DNA of 64,000 nucleotides from Pleurodeles waltl (lineage: Eukaryota; Chordata; Amphibia; Caudata; Salamandridae). The stretch lies in contig NC_090447.1 in the NCBI RefSeq assembly GCF_031143425.1, forward strand, positions 847,421,760 to 847,485,759, read 5' to 3'. A program made the translations under genes and the position numbers. A model generated the notes under the pieces. That model ran no database searches and was not told the origin of the DNA. It was given only the letters and a program-made list of their open reading frames with translations. How positions within the stretch are numbered: position 1 is the first letter of the stretch; every line of letters begins with the position of its first letter. Positions 53,412-64,000 of this stretch are shown one piece after another.

Positions 53412-55249
53412 GAACACAAATGCTGCAACCCCATCACAGAGAAGACAGGATGTACATCAGTCTGTAGAAAATGTTACATAAGACAATGGGGATTACAAGG
53501 TGTAGCAATCACATTTCATCCATACCAGTAAACAGTGTATTTAAGAGTGTTTGGTCTAGAGAAGCATAAACTCAGGGTTTAATATGAACCACAATGGTTA
53601 GGGTTGTGGTTACTAATAAGAAGCATCTCTACCTACACAAACCTTTTTAGCAACATTAGAATAGTGGAAGACTGGGGAAAACATAACTTTCTTACCTATA
53701 CCATGCAGTTTGCATGAAGCTATACCTACACTATGCAGTTTAACCACAGTTCATAGGTCATTGTGCTATATTAGGATTGTACCTTATAACAAAATAACAA
53801 AAGATGTCTGTGACAAAACTGTGCTTTCCGCATAAAATACAGTTTTGTGGTTTCCATAGTACATTTTCTTTGCAGCACATGTATGGTGAGTCAAAAATGC
53901 CTCTCTACAAAACTCCAATCTCTCTCCAGCAAGAACATTAATCACCAGAGTTATCTGGACATTTTTACTATTGTCTGGAAACTGGGCACACAAGGAACTC
54001 TGTAGCAGGTGCTTTTAAATGCATAGGTAATTTCTAAACACAGCGCCACCAAGGTCACTGCAAGCTGCTGCAGCGCTGGTCGCACAACTCTAAAACTGGC
54101 CCTGGCTGGCTGCCACATGATGTGTTTGCCAGATAGGTTTATTAACCCATGTACCCTGTCAACAAGTATTCGATATTAGATTTATTGTGTCTGTGTCTAA
54201 TAAGCAAAGACTACAGGTTGTGCCAAGAACTTTCCAAATGGTTGGTCCTCTACTCATGGAACGCCCCTCAAAGAGATTAGGGTCACTATTTGTTGAGATG
54301 GTTAGAAGTTTTAGATCATGGTAGATTGGTAGGAATGTGTGTAGCGGCCCATGTGTATCAGGATAGTACATGCTCCACAAGCGTGGAAGAAGTGTCTTTA
54401 GCTGATGCATAAGGATGAAGAGAAGCATTAGGAAGTTAGGTTTAGTCTAGTTTAGGTGAATGGCACATTAATACCAAAACCGTGTAGTGAGTTCCTGTCT
54501 GGGTAGAATATGTAAGAGAAGCGCATTTGTTTTGGTAGAGTATGCATAAGTCATATCCTTCTTTAAGATAGGTTTATGGAGTACAAAGGCAGCAACTACG
54601 ATTGTGCTTGGTAAATAGGTATTAATATGTTGTTATGAATATGCAGCTATATGAGTAGTTTCAATTTCAGGAGCATGTATGGAGGGCATATGGATGCTTA
54701 AGGTGTTTGAAAAAGAAATACGAGCATTGGCTGTCTGGGGTCTAGAACTGTTCTAATTTGGAAACACTGTCCAGTGTGAGATGAATGTTGTCAGTGATTT
54801 TATTGTGGTTGATGATATAAGGGTTGTTGTCACTAATGTTCTCATCTACAATAAGAAGTAGCTTCCTTCACATTGGCTTAAAGGATTTTGAAACTTTTGC
54901 CTTGTGATGTTAAATAGAACCCAATGATTTTCTGATTTATGAAATAAGTAGTGAAATCTGCACTTTTATATAAATCTTGTGATTTAAAAAAAAACTCATT
55001 ATTCCAGAGTTTTAAAAAAAGTGGAACTGACCTTCCTTTTACTGCCACTGCGCTGCTACTTTGCCATTAAAAGGAGGGTGATCAGCAAGCCTGACAGGTG
55101 TTTACTTCCTCTCTTGCCTATGTGGCATTGTGATGATATCAGAAATGTGATGTGGCACCCCTTCCCCATCAGACATGCAGCCCACGGCCAAGGTCAACTT
55201 CTGAAATGAAGTGAGTGACAGAGTCAAGGATAAGCAGGTATGTGCATGC
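53412..55249. other. Unassigned segment
   Basis: The longest frame is 89 codons on the minus strand (54428-54159), with no motif I recognise. The end of another old repeat may lie at about 54030-54110 (CTGCAAGCTGCTGCAGCGCT). Confidence 0.4.
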
Positions 55250-55760
55250 ATTGCTTTCCTTTGGTGGCACTCTGTGCCCGCTCCACCTGCTGCTCATGTT
55301 ACCTCTGGGCCCGTCCCACTCAGCCCATCTCACTTCCAGTCCACTCTGCCACATCGCCCCATCTCACCTCTTAGCTTCTTTCCCCAAAAGATCTACATCT
55401 ACTCTGCCATTCCCTCCCCTCCGCGGCCCTATGTCATCACTGGATCTCCCTCTCCCAGAGCCCAATTACTCCTCTAGCTTCCATGTCCCACCCGCCCCCT
55501 CCCCCGCTGCACCATATCATTGCTCATTCCTTAACTGTGAAACTCCTCTGGCCCCTTCACCCATCCACCCACATCTGCTCTGGCCCACCTCCCCTGCTGT
55601 TCCATGTCACCTCCGGCCACCCCCTCTTCATGACTCCTGTAGCCCGTTTCCTCACTGTCTTACGTCGCCTCTTCTCCCATTTTCCCTAGGCCTCTTGGCT
55701 CCTATTCTCCCAATGTCGCCTCTATCCACCATACCCACATAGCCCATGACCACCTGACCG
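55250..55760. repeat. Pyrimidine-rich degenerate tandem repeat
   Basis: The plus strand repeats a variable unit around CATGTCACCTCTGGCCC with TCCCC runs (for example near 55296, 55340, 55430, 55600 and 55665). Units vary in length, roughly 30-70 bp. The 175-codon frame across it is Pro/Ser/His-rich because of the repeat. Confidence 0.6.
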
Positions 55761-56321
55761 TCATTACAGCCCTCTGCATCTTTTTATATCCTTGTGGTAC
55801 TCGTTTTGGTTAAATATATTGGTTCTTTATAAAGAGTATTTGAGATGGCTTAATGACTTGATAGATGTGGGTATTATAGACGTGGTGTGACATTTATAGG
55901 TGTCCCAAAGGGAGAATTCAATTACGTACTACACAATTTCCAATAGTGACAGCCTATATAATATTTTTGTGAGAGGCACATTTTGTGCCTGTTGCAAAAA
56001 TGCTGCACATTTTAGGTGTTTTGGCTGTGAATGTAGCATTTGTTCCGCAAAATTGCCATTCTGGGATGTAATATTGAGGTAGGTCTGGAATGTCCATGGT
56101 ATAGAAAGTATATTCATACATTTTGTTTGTTTTTTACATTAATATTGCACAATACTTTTACTATGTGGGTTGAGATCCCCTCAATTAAGGGGTCCTTTAT
56201 GAGTGAGCCAGAAAGCTACTCAATAATTACCACTAAACTTGTGATACCGCAAGCATTGGTAACTCTAGGGCAGAATTAATGCACATTACACATTTTGGGG
56301 GAATAACATGTAGGAATCAAT
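55761..56321. other. Unassigned segment
   Basis: A Cys-rich frame of 60 codons (55900-56082) has no known pattern. Nothing else recognised. Confidence 0.4.
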
Positions 56322-56821
56322 GGTCCAAATTTAAAGATTTCATTTTTCTGACGCTAATGTGGCGTTAGATTGCCAAAAACGCCATGCCATATCTACAAAG
56401 TGGTGCAATACATGCATTGAGCCACTTTGCTACCCTTTGCACCACATTATGCATGCGCCATGAATAATGTATGCAAAGGGGGCATCCCGCCACAAGGAGG
56501 CCCGCAAAAATGGCATAATGAAATCTACCAGATTTAATTGCGCCATTTTTGGCATCATTTTTAACACCTGCTGAAATCAGGCATTAAAAGGACGCACCCA
56601 TTGGAATCAATGGGCCTCCTTCCACTTTGCGCCACTAGCGTCAGAATATTTGATGCTAGTGGAGCAAAGCACCACAATACTGTCAAAAAGTTTGACACTT
56701 TTGTTCCTAATACCGCCATGGTACGCCATATCTTAAATACGGCACACGCATGGTGGCATTAGGGGGTGCAAGAAAAGTGTCGCTTCACGATGTGAAGAAC
56801 CACTTTTCTTAAATCTGGGCC
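56322..56821. mobile_element. 500 bp MITE, family M500 copy 2
   Basis: Starts GGTCCAAATTTAAAG and ends CTTAAATCTGGGCC. AAT flanks both sides (56319-56321 and 56822-56824), a 3 bp target duplication. It shares with copies 1 and 3 the words ACCCTTTGC, CACATTATGC, AAAATGGCA and ACACCTGCTG. The inner hairpin TAGCGTCAGAATATTTGATGCTA lies at about 56637 (shown in part). Confidence 0.75.
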
Positions 56822-56824
56822 AAT

Positions 56825-57430
56825 GTTTCTGCACTTGCATGTTTTTGCTTGACATTAAACCCGGACAACTTGTACTTACAATGTGGCTGGTAACTTCATT
56901 GACCGGCGCCAACTGGATTACTGCTTGACAGACAATAAGGGCCTCAATGTTGTAAGATGCTTTCATTGGCTTTGTGATGTTATTATACCGGATGTATAAT
57001 GATGAAACTGGCGTTGTTCACATCATGGCATTTGTTTTCAGAATCCTGTGTAAACACAGAGAGAGGCTGCAAGCATTTGTAGTTCAAATCTCTAAGAGAC
57101 TGGTTGTTGTCGCCAAAGTTTGCCACAGCAGTCTTGGAAGCATAGACCAAAGCCACAAGTGATGACAACCTGCCTAATAAACAGTATGGCAAATATTTAT
57201 TACGATTTCTTTCTAGGCCGGTGGCTAATCCCATGTTTTCCAGCTCGTTCTATCAGAAAGACTTATTACAGATACACGTGGTTCCATCAGTTTTTCCTTG
57301 ACTAATGTTAAATACATTCTAACATAGGATATGTTTGCCAGGAACGGGATATACATTATAGACCACGTCCAAATATACCCCATGTATGGCAGGCGAGTAG
57401 TTGTAGTTTTGACTAAAACAATTTAGGATT
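56825..57430. other. Unassigned segment
   Basis: No recognisable coding sequence or repeat. Confidence 0.4.
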
Positions 57431-58294
57431 TTTGTCATAAACACAAGTGTTAGATTTGTGGTGCATGAGTGCTGACAGTGTGTCCAGAATTTAGTTTTGT
57501 GGGTTCAAAACTCAGGTCTACAATCCCAGAATCACTATTTGCTACCACTTTTCAAAAGGTCCTTTTTTATTCCTGCCCACGAAGTCCTGGGTACATCAAC
57601 CAGGAGCTTTTAGTCCAGGGTCTGGCACCAAAATACTGCCTTGTGGTGAAATAAGTTCATGAATGCAAAACATCTGTACGGTGGTGCCAGAACTTGACAC
57701 AGTTGTTTTTGGTCGAACATATTTCAGTTCTCGGGTCACAGAACCCAGACTTTAGGGACTTGAAGAGAAGTGCTGTGGTCATGGTCCAAAGCGTTTGTGC
57801 CAAAAACTTACATCTGTGGTCTGCAGACCCAGAATTGACCTTTGCATACATGCTTACAGAATGATCCAAGGTCTGGGCACCCAAGCAAGAGTCCCACGTC
57901 AGAAAACCTAGGTTCTGGGTACATAATCTATCATTTTGGGTCTGAAAAACAAAGGTTAATATCTGTGGTGCATAAGTACTTTATTCAAGAACCTAACCAA
58001 GTTGTTAGTGAACTCAGAATCCAAGAACCCTTAACTCTTTTGATGTTTACAAACATATAACTTAGAATCAATAACTCAAATCCTGTGTAATGAGGACTTC
58101 AAAACTTGGGGTCTGTGTTTGCAGAGTCAATGACTTGATTTAAAAACCTAGATCCTGCATATCAAGGACTCAGAACAAGGGTTCTGATGTTGCTAATTTG
58201 TATTCTAAGTTTGAGAATCCACAACCTACATAGTCTGGGCTATGGACTTGGGTTCTAAGTTGGTGAATCTGAACTCCTCGATGGAAACACAACT
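57431..58294. repeat. Degenerate minisatellite-like region
   Basis: Recurring words GGTCTG, GGGTTC, CCCAGA and CAGAACC appear every 30-60 bp (for example near 57510, 57620, 57735, 57825, 57870, 57910, 58110 and 58170). The copies are too diverged for a clear period by eye. Confidence 0.5.
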
Positions 58295-59032
58295 GGGGCT
58301 GCATTTTCTATCACTGGAATTTGCGACTTCTTAATTACGACTTTGTATGATTTGCAATTATGGAGTCACAATTACGATGTACGACAGTGTCTGACATACT
58401 CTTTGTGATTCCCAAATGGGTTGCAAGGGACCTGCCTCATTAATATTCATGAGGCAGATCGCAATTTGCGACCCACTGGGAATTGCCTGCACTCACAGGG
58501 ATGATGGCCTGCGTGGGTCAGCAGACCATTATTTCTGTGTCTGTGAATGCTTTTAAATAAAGTATATATATTTTTTTTTAATGCAGCTTGTCCTTAAAGG
58601 AAAACAGGATGCATTTCAAAAACAAAAATGAAAAGTTTAATTTTCATTTTTTATCAGTTAAGTGGGCCGTGGAACCACTGCGTGCTCTGAAAAAATGTTG
58701 CATCCCCATTCACAAAGGGGAAGAGTCCCTTAGGGACTCCTTCCCATTTGCTAATGGGTTACCACCGATTTGAAATTGGTCGTAAACTGCAAATGTTTTG
58801 CCACTGCATTGCGGTTGCAAACCATTCACACATACCACTGCGAGTCATTATAAGTGAGGAACGCCCTTAAAACACCCCTTCCTAGTACCGAATCCCAAAC
58901 CCTATTTTGCAAGTCAGTTAATAGGTTACCGACTCACAAAATAGGTTTGGTACATGTCAGAAGGCCATTTTCCGGTCGCAAACAGCCAAATTAGCCGTTT
59001 GCGTCTGCTGAATCCTTTCATACATGTGGCCC
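58295..59032. mobile_element. About 740 bp MITE-like element with hairpins
   Basis: The left end is GGGGCTGCATTTTCTATCAC; the right end, inverted, is GGGCCACATGTATGAAAGG. Many TTGCGACC/GGTCGCAA-type words are answered in inverted orientation, for example TTTGCAAGTCAG (58909) and CTGACTCACAAAATAG-like partners. Subterminal GCGACTT and AAGTCGC-like words suggest transposase sites. No clear target duplication. It is probably non-autonomous. Confidence 0.55.
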
Positions 59033-60186
59033 TTGATGTTTCTGTAATTTTAATATTACACCATGTTATTTTTCTGTTTGTGTTTTAATGTATTTCATAT
59101 GTCGATAGGTTGACAAGTGATTGGGAGAAGATTACTCCTGCAAATTATGGGTTTTCAAACTATTGTTAAAGGTGTCGTAAGTGGCAAATACCGTGTAATG
59201 GAAGGCTATAGTTCACTAGACACGGTCTGCTAACCAATGAGGGCCTTCGACGTTATCGATTTATGCGGCTACATTGGCCAAAAGAATAGTGATGAAGATC
59301 GTAGTTTGGAGATAACATTTTTAATCTAATGTGTGTGTTGATCTCCAGTTTTTTGCTCTTCGCAGTAACAGGCTGAAATGCCCCACAACACTGTGATCAG
59401 TGGTGAAAATGGAGAAATCCTACATTTTTTGCATTTATTTAAGGTATCATTATTATCATATATGTTTGTTTATAGCGCCAAGAATCAGTTGATGAGGGAC
59501 TTTGCGCTATCGTTATATGAAAGATAACATAAGATCACGAAGAAAACAAATGAAACACATTGTCACTTGTGGACAAACGATTTTCAATAGAAATTAGCAG
59601 CATATGTGTTCTCTCTAAAGTGTAAATAATTATTGATTTGTATTCTTGTTTTTAGTGCTGTAAGCTTAGCATAGCTCTTTCAGGCTGTCTCATAGCGTTT
59701 AGGAATGAACAAAAAAAGAGAAAAAGAAATGAGGCAGAAATTTATCTGGGGACTTTTCCGGCCATGAGCTGTCGGAGAAATCGTCCACTCTGCCGAGTGA
59801 AATGTTATGAGTTGTGTAATATATATGAGTGCATATAACAATTGTTTATCGCTGTAAGTATTCCTATCTTGTCTGTTTCATTCATTTACTTAAGAAAGTG
59901 CCGCATAATGCAATATTTTTTTTAGTTGAAAGCCAAAGTGGCGCGTGCAGTAAATGCAAGTCATTATAAAAGAGGAGGAGGTGGAGAGTATCTTTCGAAG
60001 TCACTCTGAACGTGCTGGAGCCAAAAGTCAATCTTTCTAAACAAAAGTCGGCCCATTCTCGAGGAGCGTATTGCAGTGTAATACATGGGAGAATACAATC
60101 CCTGTGTAAAAGCCCGACTCTACTTTCTTTATTACAGGTGACTTTTGACAAAGAAATTACCTTGATGCTCAATGTGTAATAACTTA
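59033..60186. other. Unassigned segment
   Basis: AT-rich; only short frames. It ends with the TTA flanking the next element. Confidence 0.4.
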
Positions 60187-60679
60187 GGGGCATATTTATG
60201 AGCCCTCTAGCGCTACCTTGCACTAAAGTTGCGCCATTTTTTTTATGCAACAGTGGCGTTAAGGTGGCATTTCCATGGAAGCATTGCGCGACTTTGTAAA
60301 CCCTTGCGCCACATTATGCCTACGCCAGGCATAATTTATGCAGGGGGACGTTCCCACGTAGGGAGGCCCAGGAAAATGGCACAGTGAAATTTACTGGATT
60401 TTATTGTGTCATTTTTATCGACATTATTAACACCAGTCGAAGGCAGGTGTTAAGATGATGCTCCTACTGAAAACAATGGGCCTCCCTTTGCTTTACTGCA
60501 TTAGTGTCATCATTTAGGGCGCTAATTCAGCAAAGCACACCACTAGCACCATAAATGATGACACTAATGTGGACACGACTGCCATACGGCGCACACATGG
60601 TGTTGTTAGGGGGACGCAGTGGGGTGCTAGAAAAGTGGTGCATCATAAATTATGCGCCACTTTTCCATAAATATGACCC
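60187..60679. mobile_element. 493 bp MITE, family M500 copy 3
   Basis: Starts GGGGCATATTTATGAGCCC and ends CATAAATATGACCC. TTA lies on the left and TAC on the right. It contains the family words CCTTGCGCCACATTATGCCT and ATGGCACAGTGAAAT, and a hairpin around TTAGTGTCATCATTTAGGGC (60500-60570). Of the three copies it has the best preserved left terminus. Confidence 0.75.
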
Positions 60680-60919
60680 TACATATAGCTGAGTTCTTAC
60701 ATTACAAAGTCTGCTACCCATAGGGATGGCAGGATAGAGAGCATAATTAACACTGCAGTTTAGAAAACAAAACCTGGCTTTTCCTTCTACTTTTTTCTAG
60801 ACGAACAGTGATAATCAGAAAGGAGATATGTATCTCAACATGTTTATTTTTTTCAACAGAATCTCTCTGCATGTTACTGCCTGTTCTGTGTTTGTTTGCT
60901 TTTGTCACCATAAGTGCGC
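60680..60919. other. Unassigned short segment
   Basis: Nothing recognised. Confidence 0.4.
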
Positions 60920-61190
60920 CGGGTATGCCCAGAAGTGAGTCCCGGGCTCACTCTGCCACTGGATTCAAGCTAGCCTGGCTGATGAAGGGTGATACCCTGA
61001 AACCGTTCCCAGGATGCTTGTGTCCGGTCTCGGGAGGACCTGCTCTGGCAGTTCGGGTTGGACTGTACCCATGGGGAACAGGGTCAAGACTGATTTGCAT
61101 ATGACTAGGTCTAAACTGAGGTGGCATGGTGGGCCAAAGAATTGATGGATTAAACCCAGATCTGTGACTGAGAGAGAGTGTTTGATTGGT
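60920..61190 (-). repeat. Dispersed repeat R1, copy 3 (inverted, longest)
   Basis: On the minus strand it reads CAGATCTGGGTTTAAT, CCACCATGCCACCTCAG, CATATGCAAATCAGTCTTGA, CCCTGTTCCCCATGGG, CGAACTGCCAGAGCAGG, then ACAAGCATCCTGGGAACGGT and TCATCAGCCAGGCTAGC. It matches copy 2 over the first 150 bases and extends further. The octamer ATGCAAAT is conserved with copy 2. Confidence 0.75.
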
Positions 61191-61994
61191 TCCGCATTCT
61201 GTCCATCATTTGTGTTTGTTTGTTCTGAACTACAGCATTTAATTCAGGCTGTATTCAACTGGTTCTGATATCTTTTTGCAACAAATATTTGTTTTTTGAT
61301 GTGTTTAATTTTGCACTACAGATTTTACTTTTATTCATGTTTTAAAAGATCCTAACTCTTTCATTCGAAAGACCAACATACCTAGGCCCAGTTTTACATT
61401 GTGTTTATGTTGCTTTTTTTAGTAGACCTGACACAAAATCTTGTTTGGAATTTACCAAACAAGAGACATGGTGATTTTGGTTGGCTTGTAACAAAAAGTC
61501 GACTGTCCAGATTTGCTTGCTGCCCTGCGTTGCATGAACTTTCAGAAAAACTGGGTTGATGGATTTAAGTGGATTATGGGAAGGTTGATAGTCTGACCAT
61601 GTATTATAAGAAATAAAGTACCCCTGGAATTACATGAAAATGATTTTGTAAGTCACCTCAGAGTTAATAGACTTGCAAAGGGATGCAGCTTTTGGCCTTA
61701 TTCCTCTATATGGCCAGGAAACACCTCAGTGGGTTGTATTATCCTTAATACTGAAGGCAGGAGATACTTTATTAAATGTCACAGGGTGCTATGATGTGCA
61801 ATAGTAGAGGACTATGATTTTCCTGTATGTGTTAGGATAATGATGATCCAAATAGACCAGGTAATTACTTTGCTCTAATTTGTCTACTATTTCCAGTAAA
61901 AACTCATAAAGCAATGCCACATTAAGTTAATGCATTAATTATTTGTTAGGCTTGTGGCTATATGACACACAGGGCTTCATTCCTGTGGATACGT
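61191..61994. other. Unassigned segment
   Basis: AT-rich; nothing recognised. Confidence 0.4.
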
Positions 61995-62283
61995 GTAGGG
62001 CTGGGTGTAATTTCAATTCCGCTGGAGTAATTGGAGTAATTCCAGTAACTCTGAATAACTCTTTGATGCGAAATTACCAATAATTAAGAGATTACTCCTC
62101 TTTGCGTAATTAAGAGTAATTTGGGGAAACAATCCTAACATGAAGAGCGCAATTAGGGAGTGTGAGGGGCAGCTTTTGCTCGCTATTTGTGTTCTGCTGC
62201 ATTTAGCGCTGTTTCTTAGTGTAAAATGCATCCAGGCATCCATTTTGGACACAAGGATGCATTTTGCGTGAAGAAAATAGCGC
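61995..62283. repeat. GTAATT-rich repeat with inverted words
   Basis: GAGTAATT and its inverse AATTACTC recur between 62025 and 62125 (for example GGAGTAATTGGAGTAATTCC). A 10 bp inverted word, AAAATGCATC/GATGCATTTT, follows at about 62222-62266. It is probably an old DNA element whose ends I cannot place. Confidence 0.5.
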
Positions 62284-62286
62284 TAA

Positions 62287-63208
62287 GGCCCATATTTATA
62301 CTTTTTGACGCTAAACTGCGCTAACGCAGTTTAGCGTCAAAAAATTTAGCGCCGGCTAACGCCATTCTGAAGCGCCATGCGGGCGTCGTATTTATGGAAT
62401 GGCGTTAGCCGGCGCTAGCAGACCGGAGCTGCCTGGTGTGCGTGGAAAAAAACACGTAGACCAGGCAGCGCCGGCGTTGGGGAAAATGGCGTTAGGGCGT
62501 CTTAAAATGGGGCAACTCAGGTTGAGGCAAAAAAATCGCCTCAACCCGATTTGCGCCATTTTTAACGACGCCCAGACGCCATTTAAATGACTCCTGTCTT
62601 AGTAAAGACAGGAGTCATGCCCCCTTGCCCAATGGCCATGCCCAGGGGACTTATGTCCCCTGGGCATGGCCATTGGGCATAGTGGCATGTAGGGGGGCAC
62701 AAATAAGGCCCCCCTATGCCACCAAAAAAAATAATAATAATAATAATTTATACTTACCTGAACTTACCTGAATGTCCCTGGGATGGGTCCCTCCATCCTT
62801 GGGGGTCCTCCTGGGGTGGGCAAGGGTGGCAGGGGGGGTCCCTGGGGGCAGGGGAGGGCACCTGTGGGCTCATTTTGAGCCCACAGGCCCCTTAACGCCT
62901 GCCCTGAGCAGGCGTTAAAAAGTGGCGCAAATGCAGGTTTTTTTGCCCCGCCCACTCCCGGGCGTGATTTTTGCCCGGGAGTATAAATACGACGCATTTG
63001 CGTCGCCGTCATTTTTTTAGACGGGAACGCCTTCCTTGCATCTCATTAACGCAAGGAAGGCGTTCACGCAAAAAAATGACGCTATTTGCCCATACTTTGG
63101 CGCTAGACGCGTCTAACGCCAAAGTATAAATATGGCGTTAGTTTTGCGCCGAATTTGCGTCGAAAAAAACGACGCAAATTCGGCGCAAACGAAGTATAAA
63201 TATGCCCC
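62287..63208. mobile_element. 922 bp hairpin-rich element, tandem unit 1
   Basis: Starts GGCCCATATTTATACTTTTT and ends, inverted, GGGGCATATTTATACTTCGT. TAA lies on both sides (62284-62286 and 63209-63211). It is a chain of perfect hairpins: TTTTTGACGCTAAACTGCGC answered by its complement at once; AATGGCGTTAGCCGGCGC pairing across 62400; GACTCCTGTCTT...AAGACAGGAGTC; and a long one around GGGGACTTATGTCCCC (62644-62659). Between hairpins lies a G/C-rich stretch and an (AAT)n tract. No coding frame of note. Confidence 0.85.
62753..62770 (-). other. Tandem splice-donor-like motifs, unit 1
   Basis: On the minus strand CAGGTAAG occurs twice, 10 bp apart. Each is a match to the 5' splice donor consensus. 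Both are repeated at the same place in unit 2. Whether they are used is unknown. Confidence 0.5.
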
Positions 63209-63211
63209 TAA

Positions 63212-64000
63212 GGCCCATATTTATACTTTTTGACGCTAAACTGCGCTAACGCAGTTTAGCGTCAAAAAGTTTTGCGCCGTCTAACGCCATTCTGAAGCGC
63301 CATGCGGGCGCCGTATTTATGGAATGGCGTTAGACGGCGCAATCAGACCGGCGCTGCCTGGTTTGCGTGGGAAAAAACCACGTAGACCAGACAGCGCCGG
63401 CGTAGGGGGAAAATGGCGTATGGGCGTCTTAAAATGGGGCAAGTCAGGTTACGTCGAAAAAATCGTCTTAACCCGACTTGCGCCATTTTTTAACGACGCC
63501 CATCCCCCATCAACATGACTCCTATCATTGTAAAGATAGGAGTCATGCCCCCTTGCCCAATGGCCATGCCCAGGGGACTTCTGTCCCCTGGGCATGGTCA
63601 TTGGGCATAGTGGCATGTAGGGGGGCACAAATCAGGCCCCCTATGCCAAAAAAAAATATTAAAAAAAAATAAAAAAAAACTTACCTGAACTTACCTGAAT
63701 GTCCCTGGGGTGGGTCCCTCCAGCCTTGGGTGTCCTCCTGGGGTGGGCAAGGGTGGCAGGGGGGGTCCCTGGGGGCAGGGGAGGGCACTCTGGGCTCATT
63801 TTGAGCCCACTTGTCCCTTAACGCCATGCCTGACCCAGGCGTTAAAAAGCGGCGCAAATGCGCCGTTTTTAGCCACGCCCACTCCCGGGCGTCTCTTTTG
63901 CCCGGGAGTATAAATACCACGTAAAGGCCTGGGAGTCATTTTTTAGACGGGAACGCCTCCCTTGCATATCATTAACGCAAGGAAGGGGTTCACGCTAAAA
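63212..64000. mobile_element. Hairpin-rich element, tandem unit 2 (cut by window end)
   Basis: Begins three bases after unit 1 with the same GGCCCATATTTATACTTTTT and follows it colinearly to the end of the window with many point differences. The (AAT)n tract of unit 1 is an A-rich AAAAAAAAAT tract here. The start-to-start period is 925 bp. Confidence 0.85.
63680..63697 (-). other. Tandem splice-donor-like motifs, unit 2
   Basis: Two CAGGTAAG motifs 10 bp apart on the minus strand, at the same place as in unit 1. Confidence 0.5.

Noticed and set aside
54159..54428. 89-codon minus-strand ORF
   Set aside because: No motif recognised and no supporting neighbours; length is within chance for this AT content.
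55215..55742. 175-codon Pro-rich ORF
   Set aside because: Explained by a pyrimidine-rich degenerate tandem repeat.
1..64000. tRNA, rRNA or other structural RNA genes
   Set aside because: No cloverleaf with proper A/B boxes or rRNA core words was seen on either strand; many hairpins here belong to MITEs.

Overview
The window looks like repeat-dense non-coding DNA from a very large vertebrate genome. A salamander, probably a newt, is my best guess. This is an inference from the mix of Gmr1-like Ty3 elements with SCAN-like gag, Penelope relics, Harbinger elements and swarms of GGCCCATATTTATAC-type miniature elements, not from a diagnostic host gene. I found no convincing host gene, tRNA, rRNA or CRISPR array. 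Every coding region I could identify belongs to a mobile element.

Layout. (1) 857-3705: copy A of a duplicated block holding a Penelope-like (PLE) relic and a truncated LTR; copy B lies at 20179-23808. (2) About 4490-17480: a degenerate plus-strand APE-type LINE (LINE-B). It is split between ORF1 and ORF2 by a much better preserved minus-strand LINE (LINE-A, about 8212-13690). A 50 bp inverted repeat (47/50 identical) lies on either side of the nest. (3) 20179-22850: block copy B, interrupted by a 690 bp insertion with a G-rich core; copy A has the empty site. (4) 22851-32683: a complete but decayed minus-strand Ty3/Gypsy element with about 2 kb LTRs. Its order is gag-protease-integrase-RT-RNase H, with integrase before RT as in Gmr1. 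A 5'-truncated L1/Tx1-type LINE with a 15 bp target duplication sits in gag. (5) 33336-41480: an 8.1 kb PIF/Harbinger element. It carries a DDE transposase and two different Myb/SANT-like genes, all with predicted introns that keep frame. (6) 41481-64000: unassigned DNA with miniature inverted-repeat elements, an old retroviral RNase H-integrase relic (51240-51900), degenerate minisatellites, and at the right edge two tandem 925 bp hairpin-rich elements.

How the parts relate. The structure is nested and gives relative ages: PLE relic, then LTR element, then block duplication, then the 690 bp insertion; and LINE-B, then LINE-A. In the Harbinger element the transposase should cut and paste DNA, while the Myb-like partners are expected from the family to supply DNA binding and nuclear import. 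The second Myb-like gene is the most unusual part of the window. Boundaries were read by eye, so those given as 'about' may be off by tens of bases.
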